Shown here one piece after another: positions 1-6,871 of a stretch of DNA of 16,859 nt (within the stretch, counting starts at the first letter, position 1; each line of letters begins with the position of its first letter). Source of the stretch: DASVDK01 sp036562265 [NCBI: Thermodesulfobacteriota bacterium] (GTDB lineage Bacteria > DASVDK01); the NCBI GenBank assembly GCA_036562265.1, contig DATCKS010000410.1:1-16859 (forward strand), written 5' to 3'. The notes under the pieces were generated by a model. The model ran no database searches and had not been told where the DNA came from. It saw nothing but the letters and a program-made list of their open reading frames with translations. A program made the position numbers and the translations under genes.

Positions 1-250
1 GTGGATGGCGCTCCTGGGGCTCCTCGTCTACATCCCGGTCGTGGCGCTGAGTCGGTACACGTCGCTCGGCGCCCTCGTGACCGCGGCCGTGCTCCCGGTT
101 GCGGCCTTCTTCGCCTACCCGCGGGACGTCACCCCCAACCGCTTCCACTTCGTCGCGCTCATGGCGGTGCTCGTCGTCTGGCGGCACCGCGAGAACATCC
201 GCCGTCTCCTGGCCGGTACCGAACGCAAGCTCGGCCAGAAGGCGGGCTAG
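1..250 (+). CDS. plsY: Glycerol-3-phosphate acyltransferase PlsY, C-terminal part (5' end outside window)
   Basis: The reading frame is open from base 2 and ends at the TAG at 248-250, giving about 82 residues of the C-terminus. PlsY is an inner-membrane enzyme that moves an acyl group from acyl-phosphate to glycerol-3-phosphate, the first step of phospholipid synthesis. What is visible is a hydrophobic segment (LLGLLVYIPVVAL), the family-like RYTSLGALV stretch, a second membrane segment, and the characteristic ending HRENIRRLLAGTERKLGQK. That ending matches the conserved C-terminal motif (H-x-E-N-I-x-R-L-x-x-G-x-E). The N-terminal catalytic motifs lie upstream and cannot be checked. The family is usually about 200 residues, so a bit under half is present. 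The identification rests on the C-terminal motif plus membrane topology and is fairly secure. Confidence 0.88.
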   Translation, partial: WMALLGLLVYIPVVALSRYTSLGALVTAAVLPVAAFFAYPRDVTPNRFHFVALMAVLVVWRHRENIRRLLAGTERKLGQKAG

Positions 251-275
251 CCTCGCGCCTCCGGACGCTACTCCC

Positions 276-1499
276 ATCCGCACCCTGCTGACGCTGATCG
301 TCTTCGGCCTCACGTACCTCGGCCTGGCGCTCGGTCGGGTCCCGGGGACGCGTCTCGACCGCGCCGGGATCGTGGTCGTCGGCGCCGCCCTCATGTTCGT
401 CACCGGGGCGGTCGACCTCGATCACGCCGCGAGGGCCGTCGACGCGCCGACGATCTTCCTCCTCTTCGGCATGATGCTCGTCATCGCGCACCTCAGGCTC
501 GCGGGCTTCTTCGAGCTGGTGAGCCTCTGGGTGCTCGAGCGCGCGAAGCACCCCTTCGTGCTCCTCGTGGCGACCGTCGGGGTCTCGGGCGTCCTGTCGG
601 CGCTCTTCGTGAACGACGTCGTCTGCCTCGTCCTCACGCCGATCGTCGTGGCGGTGCTGCGGCCGCTCGCGCTCGACCCGGTCCCGTACCTCATCGCCCT
701 CGCGACCGCCTCGAACATCGGCTCGGTCGCGACCCTCACCGGCAACCCGCAGAACATGCTGATCGGGTCCTTCTCCGGGATGCCGTACCTCGACTTCGCG
801 CGACACCTCGTGCCGGTCGCCCTGGTCGGGCTCGTGCTCGACGTGCTCGTCATCGGCGTCGTCTATCGGCACGTCCTGTTCCGCCGTCCGGCGGTGCCGC
901 CGTTGCCGGCGGACGCGGTCCCCCTCCGCGTCCACCGGCGGCTCCTGCGCGTCGCCCTCGTCGTGACGGCGGGCCTGCTCCTCGCGTTCGTCGCCGGCGC
1001 CTCCATCGCCGTGGCGGCGGTGGTGGCAGGAGCGGTGCTCCTCGTCGCGGCCCGGGTCCGGCCGCTCAAGATCTACCAGCAGATCGACTGGGGGCTTCTC
1101 GTCCTCTTCGCCGGGCTCTTCGTGGTGCTGGCCGGCCTCGAGGAGTCGGGGCTCGTGGCGCGGGGCTTCGAGCTGCTCGGACCGGCGCGGCTCGAAGGCC
1201 CCTGGACGCTCTCCACGGTGGCGCTCGTGCTGTCGAACGTCGTCAGCAACGTGCCGGCCGTGCTCCTCTTCCGCTCGGTCGTGCCGACCTTCGGCGACCC
1301 GGATGCGGCCTGGCGCCTCCTCGCCATGGCGTCGACCTTCGCCGGCAACCTCACCCTCATCGGGTCGGTCGCCAACCTGATCGTCGTCGAGCAGGCCCGG
1401 GCCCACGGCGCGCCGCGCGTGACGTTCACCGAGTACCTCAGGGTCGGGGTCCCGGTGACCCTCCTCACCACCGTTGCCGGCGTGCTCCTCCTCGGCTAG
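276..1499 (+). CDS. ArsB/NhaD/SLC13-superfamily membrane permease (anion or sodium/proton transporter-like)
   Basis: This is a polytopic inner-membrane protein of about 400 residues with roughly ten hydrophobic segments. It shows the two-fold repeat of the ion-transporter superfamily. The first half has NDVVCLVLTPIVVAVL followed by SNIGSVATLTGNPQNMLIG. The second half has LSNVVSNVPAVLLF followed by AGNLTLIGSVANLIVVEQA. The GNPQN and GNLTLIGSVAN re-entrant-loop motifs are typical of ArsB/NhaD/CitMHS-type carriers. The substrate (arsenite, sodium/proton, dicarboxylate) cannot be read from sequence. The start is a problem. The frame is open from a TTG at 99, deep inside plsY, and the next normal start codons (GTG 372, ATG 393) would remove the first membrane helix. 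Homolog-like sequence begins at about IRTLLTLIVFGL, so I place the start at the ATC at 276. No clear ribosome-binding site is seen there. The gene lies 25 bp after plsY. Confidence 0.8.
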   Translation: MRTLLTLIVFGLTYLGLALGRVPGTRLDRAGIVVVGAALMFVTGAVDLDHAARAVDAPTIFLLFGMMLVIAHLRLAGFFELVSLWVLERAKHPFVLLVATVGVSGVLSALFVNDVVCLVLTPIVVAVLRPLALDPVPYLIALATASNIGSVATLTGNPQNMLIGSFSGMPYLDFARHLVPVALVGLVLDVLVIGVVYRHVLFRRPAVPPLPADAVPLRVHRRLLRVALVVTAGLLLAFVAGASIAVAAVVAGAVLLVAARVRPLKIYQQIDWGLLVLFAGLFVVLAGLEESGLVARGFELLGPARLEGPWTLSTVALVLSNVVSNVPAVLLFRSVVPTFGDPDAAWRLLAMASTFAGNLTLIGSVANLIVVEQARAHGAPRVTFTEYLRVGVPVTLLTTVAGVLLLG

Positions 1500-1519
1500 G
1501 GCCGGTCCCGGCCCGCACC

Positions 1520-1548
1520 TTGACTTTCGGCCACCGCTGGGCTACAAG
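1520..1548 (+). promoter_or_regulatory. Sigma70-type promoter upstream of the phosphoesterase gene
   Basis: A -35 box TTGACT (1520-1525) lies 17 bp upstream of a -10 box TACAAG (1543-1548). The position just after the permease stop and about 100 bp before the phosphoesterase start fits a promoter for the phosphoesterase/archease-like pair. A second, closer -10-like hexamer TAGAAT (1578-1583) has no good -35 and may be an alternative. Confidence 0.5.
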
Positions 1549-1649
1549 CATACGAACCGGTGCGCGAGAAACTCCTTTAGAATCGAGAACTTGTGTGTGC
1601 CGGAGGCCGGCGCGCTCGCGTGAAGCCGGCGGGAGGGCAGGAGCCCCCT

Positions 1650-2423
1650 TTGCGCGTCGCCGTCGTGTCCGACCTGCACGCCAACCTCGAGGCCGTCCGC
1701 GCGGTCTTCGACCGGATCGATGCGCTCGGGATCGACCAGGTGGTCTGTCTCGGCGACGTGGTCGGCTACAACGCCAACCCGAACGAGGTCGTGGCGGAGT
1801 TGCGGCGCCGGGGCATCCCCTGCGTCCAGGGCAACCACGACGCCATGGCGGCCTCCGACGAGCCGCCGGCGGAGTTCAGTTCCCTCGCTCGCGGGGCCAT
1901 TCTCTGGACCCGCCGAGTTCTCGCCCCGGAGCACCGCCGGTACCTGGGGACGCTGCCCGACCGGGTGGCGATCGGCCGCGACGCGGTCGGCGTCCACGGC
2001 GCGCCGTCCCACCGCGACCGGTACGTCCTGTCCGTCTCGGAGGCGGTAGAGGAGTTCGAGGAGGCGGCGGCCCGCCTGCCGCGGGCCCGCGTGGTCTTCT
2101 TCGGCCACACGCACCTGCCGATCGTCTTCCGCGAGCACGAGGGGCGCGTGACGGTCGTCTGGTCGTCGCGCAGTGCCGGTCCCGGAGCCGACGGAGGGGC
2201 CGCTACGCTGGACCTCTCGGCGCCGGGGCGCTACCTGGTGAACCCGGGAGGGGTCGGCCAGCCGCGTGACGGGTTCACGACGGCGCCGTTCGCGATCTAC
2301 GACGACACCACGGCCACCGTGCGGATCGAGCGGGTGGCGTACGACATCGAGGCCTGTGCGGCGGCCATCGAGCGGGCCGGGCTCGATCGGCGGCTCGCCG
2401 AGCGCCTCCGACATGGATGGTGA
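1650..2423 (+). CDS. Calcineurin-like metallophosphoesterase (YfcE/MJ0936-type)
   Basis: This is a cytoplasmic phosphoesterase of the two-metal calcineurin-like superfamily. All metal-binding blocks are visible in order: SDLHANLEAV (Asp and His), LGDVVGYNANPNE (Asp), QGNHD (Asn-His-Asp), HGAP (His) and FFGHTHLPIVF (His pair). The family is broad (phosphodiesterases, nucleotidases), so the substrate is unknown. I chose the TTG at 1650 as start because AGGAG at 1639-1643 sits six bases upstream. The protein then begins LRVAVVSDLHANLEAV, exactly where homologs begin, and is 257 residues long. A GTG at 1593 would add 19 Gly/Arg-rich residues and lies nine bases after a TAGAAT hexamer, so a leaderless longer form is possible. 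The stop (2421-2423) lies five bases before the chosen start of the next gene, so the two are probably co-translated. Confidence 0.85.
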   Translation: MRVAVVSDLHANLEAVRAVFDRIDALGIDQVVCLGDVVGYNANPNEVVAELRRRGIPCVQGNHDAMAASDEPPAEFSSLARGAILWTRRVLAPEHRRYLGTLPDRVAIGRDAVGVHGAPSHRDRYVLSVSEAVEEFEEAAARLPRARVVFFGHTHLPIVFREHEGRVTVVWSSRSAGPGADGGAATLDLSAPGRYLVNPGGVGQPRDGFTTAPFAIYDDTTATVRIERVAYDIEACAAAIERAGLDRRLAERLRHGW

Positions 2424-2428
2424 GACTT

Positions 2429-2893
2429 ATGGCGACGACCAAGCGGACAGGCGGGCGGAAGAAGGCGAAGGCGACCGAGGTCCTCGAGGAGTACCCGATC
2501 AGCGTCGAGGCGGCGACCGAGCGCGACCTCTTCGTCGCCGTCGCGCGCGCCGTCACCGACGCCATGGTGGAGCCGCCAACCGAGCTCGCCGCCACGGTCG
2601 CGGTGCAGATCAACCTCGAGGGCAACGGCTGGGCGGACATGGTGATCCACTGGGTGCGCGAGCTGATCGCGGCGCACCAGCAGCGCGGCTACGTCTTCAA
2701 GAAGTTCGTCATCCACGAGGTCTCGAAGCACCGCCTGTCGGCGGAGGCGTGGGGCGAGAAGCTGCCGCCCGAGCGGGTCGTGCGGCGCCGTGACGTGCGC
2801 GGCGTCCCCTACCACCGGCTCTCGGTCGACCACGACGAGGCGGCCGGCATCTGGCGGGCGGACTTCACCCTCGAGACGGTCGCGGCGAAGTAG
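2429..2893 (+). CDS. Archease-like protein, diverged (metal-ligand residues not conserved)
   Basis: A 154-residue soluble protein with a Lys/Arg-rich N-terminal tail (TTKRTGGRKKAKA) and then a domain resembling archease. The resemblance lies in the spacing and words: an N-terminal helix (DLFVAVARAVTDAMVEP), a strand then WADMVIHWVRELIAAHQQRG, then AWGEKLPPERVVRRRDVRGV followed by YHRLSVD, and a final WRADFTLETV strand. In archease these correspond to the L-LVxWLxELL region, the GEKLDPERH--EIKAVTYHGLEV block and the closing W-A-VIFDI. Archease is the metal-dependent helper of the RNA ligase RtcB. Here the usual N-terminal HTADVG is replaced by EYPISVEA, and the last Asp aligns with Glu, so normal function is doubtful. 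I prefer the ATG at 2429, with GGTGA five bases upstream. An ATG at 2417 overlapping the upstream stop is the alternative. No rtcB is in the window. The family call comes from memory of the pattern, not from a search. Confidence 0.62.
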   Translation: MATTKRTGGRKKAKATEVLEEYPISVEAATERDLFVAVARAVTDAMVEPPTELAATVAVQINLEGNGWADMVIHWVRELIAAHQQRGYVFKKFVIHEVSKHRLSAEAWGEKLPPERVVRRRDVRGVPYHRLSVDHDEAAGIWRADFTLETVAAK

Positions 2894-2898
2894 GCCCC

Positions 2899-5433
2899 CT
2901 ACTGCGGCAGCCGCACCGGCGCGCCCGGCTGGGGCGGCGGCACCGCGGGATCGACCGGCACCTCGCCGATGGAGCGCAGGTCGATCGGCCCGCCCGGCAG
3001 GCCGACGGCTCCGCCCGAGACCATCGTCGGCGCCGTGCCCTGCTTGAAGGACTCGTAGATCACCTCGGTGGAGCCGGGCCCGGCCAGAAGCCCCGTCTTC
3101 GCGTCGATCCGCGCGAAGACCACCCCGGGCGGCGCCGGCAGGAAGCCCCGGACCGGCGAGCCCTTGAGCGCCTCCTGCATGAAGTCGAGCCAGATCGGCG
3201 ACGCGGCGCGCGACCCGGTTTCGCCGTTGCCGAGGGTGCGGCTGGTGTCGTCGAAGCCCACCCAGACGCCGGCCACGAGGTCCGGCGTGTAGCCCACGAA
3301 CCAGGCGTCGACCAGGTCGTTGGTGGTGCCCGTCTTGCCGGCCACCGGCCGGCCGAGCGCCTTGACGCGCTGCGCGGTCCCGTCCTGCACGACGCCGGTC
3401 AGCATGTTGGTCATGATGAACGCCGTCTCCGCGCTGATGACCTCGGGGGTGACGACCGGCTGGTTCTCCTCGAGCACGTTGCCGTCGCGGTCGAGCACGC
3501 GCGCGACGAAGAGCGGCTCGGGGCGGTTACCCGACGCGGCGAAGACCGCGTAGGCGCGCACCAGCTCGAGCAGCGAGACGCCCGAGGAGCCGAGCGCGAG
3601 GGAGAGGTCGCGGTTGAGCGGCGCGGTGATGCCGAGCGTTCGCGCGTAGTCGATGGCGTAGCCGACGCCGATCTGGTCGAGGAGCTTGATGGAGACGAGG
3701 TTGCGCGAGTGGGTGAGCGCCTCGCGCAGCGTCGTCGGGCCGTAGAAGCGGCCGTCGAAGTTCTTGGGGCGCCACTGCAGCTCCTCGGTGTCCTCGATGA
3801 AGGGCGAGTCGACGATGATCGAGGCGGGCGTGAACCCCTTGGGGCTGTCGAGGGCGGCCGCGTAGACGATCGGCTTGAAGGCCGAGCCGGGCTGCCGGCG
3901 CGCCTGGATGGCCCGGTTGAACTGCGAGCGCGAGAAGTCGAGGCCGCCGATCATCGCCCGCACGGCGCCGGTCTGCGGGTCGAGCGCCAGGAGGGCGCCC
4001 TGCACCTGCGGCTCCTGCTCGAGCGACGCGATCGCCACGGCGGGCCCCTTCGACCCGCGCTCGGGCTTCGACGGCGGCAGGGAGCGGATGGACACGAGGA
4101 TCACGTCGCCCGGCTTGAGGACCGTGGTGGCGTCCTTCACCGGGGCGTCGTCCCACCGGACGTCGGGGTTGGGCTTGCGCGCCCAGACCATCTCCTCGAG
4201 CGGCAGGCGCGCCGGCACGCTGCCGGCCACCGTCACGTCGGCGCCCTTCGGGTCGACCTTCGTCACGAGCGCCTTGTAGATGATCGGGTCGGACGGCGGG
4301 GAGACCTCGACGACGCCGCCGGTCTTCCTCGTCTCCTCGGCGAGGAAGGCCTCCTGGTCGGACGCCTCGGTGAGCCGCTCGAGCGGCCCGCGGTAGCCGA
4401 TGCGCTTGTCGAGGGCGCGCAGGCCGCGGGCGATCGCCCGTTGCGCGGCTCGCTGCATGTCGAGGTTGGCGCTCGTGTAGACGGTGAGGCCGTCCTTCAG
4501 CACCGCGTCGGCGCCGTACTTCTCGTAGAGGTACTGGCGCACGTACTCCGTGTAGTAGGCCGCCGCGCTGAAGTCGTCGAGCGACTTGACCTTGGTGACG
4601 AGCGGCGCCTTCTGCGCCTCCTCGGCCTCCGCCGCGGTGATGTAGCCCTCCTCCCGCATGCGGGAGATGACGTAGGCGCGGCGCTCGCGCGTGCGCTCGG
4701 GGTTGTTGTAGGGCGAGTAGGTGGCGGGCGCCTGGGGCAGACCGGCCAGGAGGGCCGCCTCGGGGAGGGTCAGGTCCTTCACCTCCTTGCCGAAGTAGGT
4801 CTGCGCCGCCGCGCCGACGCCGTAGGCGCCGTGGCCGAGGTAGATCTGGTTGAGGTAGAGGTAGAGGATCTGCTCCTTCGAGAGGTGCTTCTCGAGCCGG
4901 TAGGCGAGGATGCCCTGCTTGAGCTTGTAGCGCAGCCGCTCCGCCCAGCTCTTCGCCCGCGCCTCGTCGGCGAGGAAGAAGGTCTTGGCCACCTGCATGG
5001 TGATGGTGCTGCCGCCCTGGCGGCGCCCCTCGAAGAGGGTGGCGATGACCGCGCGGACGAGCCCCTTGAAGTCGATGCCCGAGTGCTCGAAGAAGCGCTG
5101 GTCCTCGGCGGCCACGAACGCCTGCACGAGGAGCGGCGGGATCTCCGACACCGGCACGACGATGCGGCGCTCGACGAAGAGTTCGCCCATGAGGCGTCCC
5201 TCGGCGTCGAGCACGCGCGTGATGATGGGGGGCCTATAATCCTTCTCGACGTCCTGGATGTCGGGCAGGCCGCTCGCCAGGTTCACGTAGAGCGCCCCGC
5301 CGACGGCGGTGCCGGCCACGAAGACGAAGAGCAGGAGGATGGCGAGGACGGTGAGCGCGCGCCGCCTGGCAAGCCAGGCCCGCGCATCCGCGATCCGCTC
5401 CCGCACGGCGCGAGGGAAGTCCGCCCCATTCAT
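2899..5433 (-). CDS. mrcA: Penicillin-binding protein 1A (bifunctional transglycosylase/transpeptidase)
   Basis: An 844-residue class A PBP that polymerises glycan strands from lipid II and cross-links them in the periplasm. A short Arg-rich cytoplasmic head is followed by one membrane helix at about residues 27-50. The glycosyltransferase domain carries AAEDQRFFEHSGIDFKG (catalytic Glu110) and GGSTITMQVAK (about 140-150). A middle domain of the PBP1A OB-like type (about 370-470) separates it from the transpeptidase domain. The latter has all three active-site motifs: SAFK (Ser517, Lys520), SRN (576-578) and KTGTT (700-704). The C-terminus is Pro-rich. Length fits the family (about 800-850). 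The gene converges on the archease-like gene with five bases between stops and is divergent from hemW. A possible partner, the LpoA-like lipoprotein, is encoded 4.5 kb away. Confidence 0.95.
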   Translation of the reverse strand: MNGADFPRAVRERIADARAWLARRRALTVLAILLLFVFVAGTAVGGALYVNLASGLPDIQDVEKDYRPPIITRVLDAEGRLMGELFVERRIVVPVSEIPPLLVQAFVAAEDQRFFEHSGIDFKGLVRAVIATLFEGRRQGGSTITMQVAKTFFLADEARAKSWAERLRYKLKQGILAYRLEKHLSKEQILYLYLNQIYLGHGAYGVGAAAQTYFGKEVKDLTLPEAALLAGLPQAPATYSPYNNPERTRERRAYVISRMREEGYITAAEAEEAQKAPLVTKVKSLDDFSAAAYYTEYVRQYLYEKYGADAVLKDGLTVYTSANLDMQRAAQRAIARGLRALDKRIGYRGPLERLTEASDQEAFLAEETRKTGGVVEVSPPSDPIIYKALVTKVDPKGADVTVAGSVPARLPLEEMVWARKPNPDVRWDDAPVKDATTVLKPGDVILVSIRSLPPSKPERGSKGPAVAIASLEQEPQVQGALLALDPQTGAVRAMIGGLDFSRSQFNRAIQARRQPGSAFKPIVYAAALDSPKGFTPASIIVDSPFIEDTEELQWRPKNFDGRFYGPTTLREALTHSRNLVSIKLLDQIGVGYAIDYARTLGITAPLNRDLSLALGSSGVSLLELVRAYAVFAASGNRPEPLFVARVLDRDGNVLEENQPVVTPEVISAETAFIMTNMLTGVVQDGTAQRVKALGRPVAGKTGTTNDLVDAWFVGYTPDLVAGVWVGFDDTSRTLGNGETGSRAASPIWLDFMQEALKGSPVRGFLPAPPGVVFARIDAKTGLLAGPGSTEVIYESFKQGTAPTMVSGGAVGLPGGPIDLRSIGEVPVDPAVPPPQPGAPVRLPQ

Positions 5434-5471
5434 AGGGCGGGGATTCTACGCCCGCCACTTGCCGTTGTCCA
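5434..5471 (-). promoter_or_regulatory. mrcA promoter, nearly leaderless
   Basis: Reading the minus strand, a -35 box TGGACA (plus-strand 5466-5471) is followed after exactly 17 bp by a -10 box TAGAAT (plus 5443-5448). Each matches the sigma70 consensus at five of six positions. The ATG begins nine bases after the -10, so the predicted transcript has a leader of only about two or three bases, and there is no Shine-Dalgarno sequence. The -10 sits inside a small inverted repeat, GGCGGG (5436-5441) and CCCGCC (5451-5456), which could bind a regulator. The -35 lies 12 bases upstream of the hemW start. Confidence 0.65.
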
Positions 5472-5483
5472 GCAGGTAAACCC

Positions 5484-6665
5484 GTGACTTCGCTCGGTGT
5501 CTACGTTCACATCCCGTACTGCCGGACCAAGTGCCCCTACTGCAACTTCGTGGCGGTTCGCGCCCGGGGCGGCGAGGAGGGGCCCTACGTCGAGGCGCTC
5601 CTCGCCGAGGTGGCGGCGGCGGCGGCCGGGCCCGACGGCGGCCGGCCGGCGGCAACGGTCTACCTGGGGGGCGGGACCCCGTCCCTGTTCCATCCCCGCG
5701 CCATCGCGCGGGTGCTCGAGGCGATCGACCGCGCCTTCCCCATCGAGGCCGGCGCGGAGGTGACGCTCGAGGCCGACCCGGCCACCGTGGACCGCGAGGG
5801 GCTCGCCGCCCTGCGCGCGGCCGGCGTGACCCGGCTGTCGATCGGCCTGCAGGCCTTCGACGGCCGGGCGCTCGGGGCGCTCGGGCGGGCCCACAAGGCC
5901 GAGGACGGCCCGCGCCTGCTCGCCGATGCTCGCGCGGCCGGGTTCGACACGGTCTCCGTCGACCTGATCTTCGGCGTGCCGGGTCAGACGCTGTCGGACT
6001 GGGCGGCCGAGGTGGCGCGCGCCGTCGACGCCGCGCCGGCCCACATCTCCTGCTACGGGCTGACGGTGGAGCCGGGCACCCCCTTCGCGGCCCTCGAGGC
6101 GCGCGGCCGCCTCGCGCGCCCCGACGACGCCCTGCAGGCCGACATGTTCCTCCTGGCCGACGAGCGGCTTCGCGCCGCGGGCTACGAGCACTACGAGGTC
6201 TCGAACTACGCGCGACCCGGCGCCCGCGCCCGCCACAACGCGGCCTACTGGAACCGGCGCCCCTACCGGGGCTTCGGGGCCGGCGCGCACAGCTTCGAGC
6301 CGGCCGCCGGACCGTACGGCACGCGCGCCTGGAACGTCGACGACCCGGCCCTCTACGTGGCGGCGGCCACGGGGCGGGCGGCCGCGCCGGCCGCCACGCC
6401 GGACGCACCGGCCCGCGCCGGCGGCGAGGTGCTCGGCCGCGACGAGGCCCGGATGGAGGCGCTGCTCCTCGGCCTGCGGCAGGCCGACGGCCTCGACCTC
6501 GAGGACTACGCCCGCCTGGTCGGCGAGCCGATCGAGCGGCACGCGGCCGCGGCGCTCGGGGACCTCGAGTCGAGGGGCCTCGTGACCAGGCGGGACGGCC
6601 GCCTGCGCGTCGCCTCGCCAGCCGCCTGGCTCCTCTGCGACGAGATCGTCGCCCGCCTCGCCTGA
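5484..6665 (+). CDS. hemW: HemW-type radical SAM heme chaperone (coproporphyrinogen III oxidase-like)
   Basis: A 393-residue cytoplasmic radical SAM protein. The 4Fe-4S motif is right at the start: HIPYCRTKCPYCNF, with Cys13, Cys17 and Cys20. The CPYCNF form and the absence of HemN's extra N-terminal region and fourth cysteine favour HemW (heme carrier) over true HemN oxidase. Other family words are YLGGGTPSLF (about 55-64), the SIGLQAFD block, the SVDLIFGVPGQTL block, and the HemW signature HNAAYWNRRPYRGFGAGAHSF (split here as HNAAYWN, then PYRGFGAGAHSF). The C-terminal winged-helix-like part ends in a long helix. The start is the GTG at 5484 with a weak AGG seven bases upstream. hemW upstream of hrcA is a known arrangement, for example in Firmicutes. 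Confidence 0.92.
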   Translation: MTSLGVYVHIPYCRTKCPYCNFVAVRARGGEEGPYVEALLAEVAAAAAGPDGGRPAATVYLGGGTPSLFHPRAIARVLEAIDRAFPIEAGAEVTLEADPATVDREGLAALRAAGVTRLSIGLQAFDGRALGALGRAHKAEDGPRLLADARAAGFDTVSVDLIFGVPGQTLSDWAAEVARAVDAAPAHISCYGLTVEPGTPFAALEARGRLARPDDALQADMFLLADERLRAAGYEHYEVSNYARPGARARHNAAYWNRRPYRGFGAGAHSFEPAAGPYGTRAWNVDDPALYVAAATGRAAAPAATPDAPARAGGEVLGRDEARMEALLLGLRQADGLDLEDYARLVGEPIERHAAAALGDLESRGLVTRRDGRLRVASPAAWLLCDEIVARLA

Positions 6666-6720
6666 GCGGCCGCCCCTAGCAAGAACGGGGCCACGACACC
6701 CGAATCCTGACGGCCCCGCC

Positions 6721-6750
6721 TTGACAGCCGGAAGCCGGCTGCGGTAGAAA
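6721..6750 (+). promoter_or_regulatory. hrcA promoter
   Basis: A perfect -35 box TTGACA (6721-6726) is followed after 18 bp by TAGAAA (6745-6750), which matches the -10 consensus at four of six positions. Transcription should begin at about 6757, inside the CIRCE operator that follows. This is the standard vegetative-promoter-plus-CIRCE design. Confidence 0.75.
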
Positions 6751-6756
6751 AGGGCA

Positions 6757-6783
6757 CTGGCACTCGCAGGTGGTGAGTGCCAA
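6757..6783 (+). promoter_or_regulatory. CIRCE operator (HrcA binding site)
   Basis: The left arm CTGGCACTC (6757-6765) and the right arm GAGTGCCAA (6775-6783) flank exactly nine bases. The consensus is TTAGCACTC-N9-GAGTGCTAA. Eight of the nine arm pairs are complementary here. The third and fourth consensus positions have shifted from AG to GG/CC on both sides, so the symmetry is kept. It starts at the predicted transcription start, so bound HrcA would block initiation. In RNA the same bases would form a hairpin at the 5' end of the message. Confidence 0.92.
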
Positions 6784-6871
6784 CCCGCGCTCGGAACCCC
6801 TCGATACACAACGGGAACGGCGCGGGTTGGGGTTCCCGACGGGACTCGAGCCCCGTCGTGGGGGCGAAGCG
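6784..6871 (+). promoter_or_regulatory. Structured hrcA leader with competing stems
   Basis: The leader holds several perfect complementary segments. S1 pairs 6781-6790 (CAACCCGCGC) with 6820-6829. S2 pairs 6793-6800 (GGAACCCC) with 6829-6836. S3 pairs 6812-6818 (CGGGAAC) with 6832-6838. S4 pairs 6837-6843 (CGACGGG) with 6852-6858. S1 with S4 can coexist, while S2 and S3 compete with each other and S1 with S3. S4 lies just upstream of the GGGGG (6860-6864) that would serve as the weak ribosome-binding site. A conformational switch is possible but is inference. Confidence 0.4.

Noticed and set aside
1499-1514. Small hairpin GGGCC…GGCCC after the permease stop, considered as terminator
   Set aside because: Only five base pairs and no T tract. 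Such hairpins are common by chance at this GC content.
3709-5487. 592-residue open frame on the plus strand opposite mrcA
   Set aside because: Antisense shadow caused by high third-position GC. The minus strand has every PBP1A motif in order.
6686-6718. CGGGGCC…GGCCCCG inverted repeat after hemW, considered as terminator
   Set aside because: Seven base pairs with a 19-base loop and only two T residues after it. Too weak to call.
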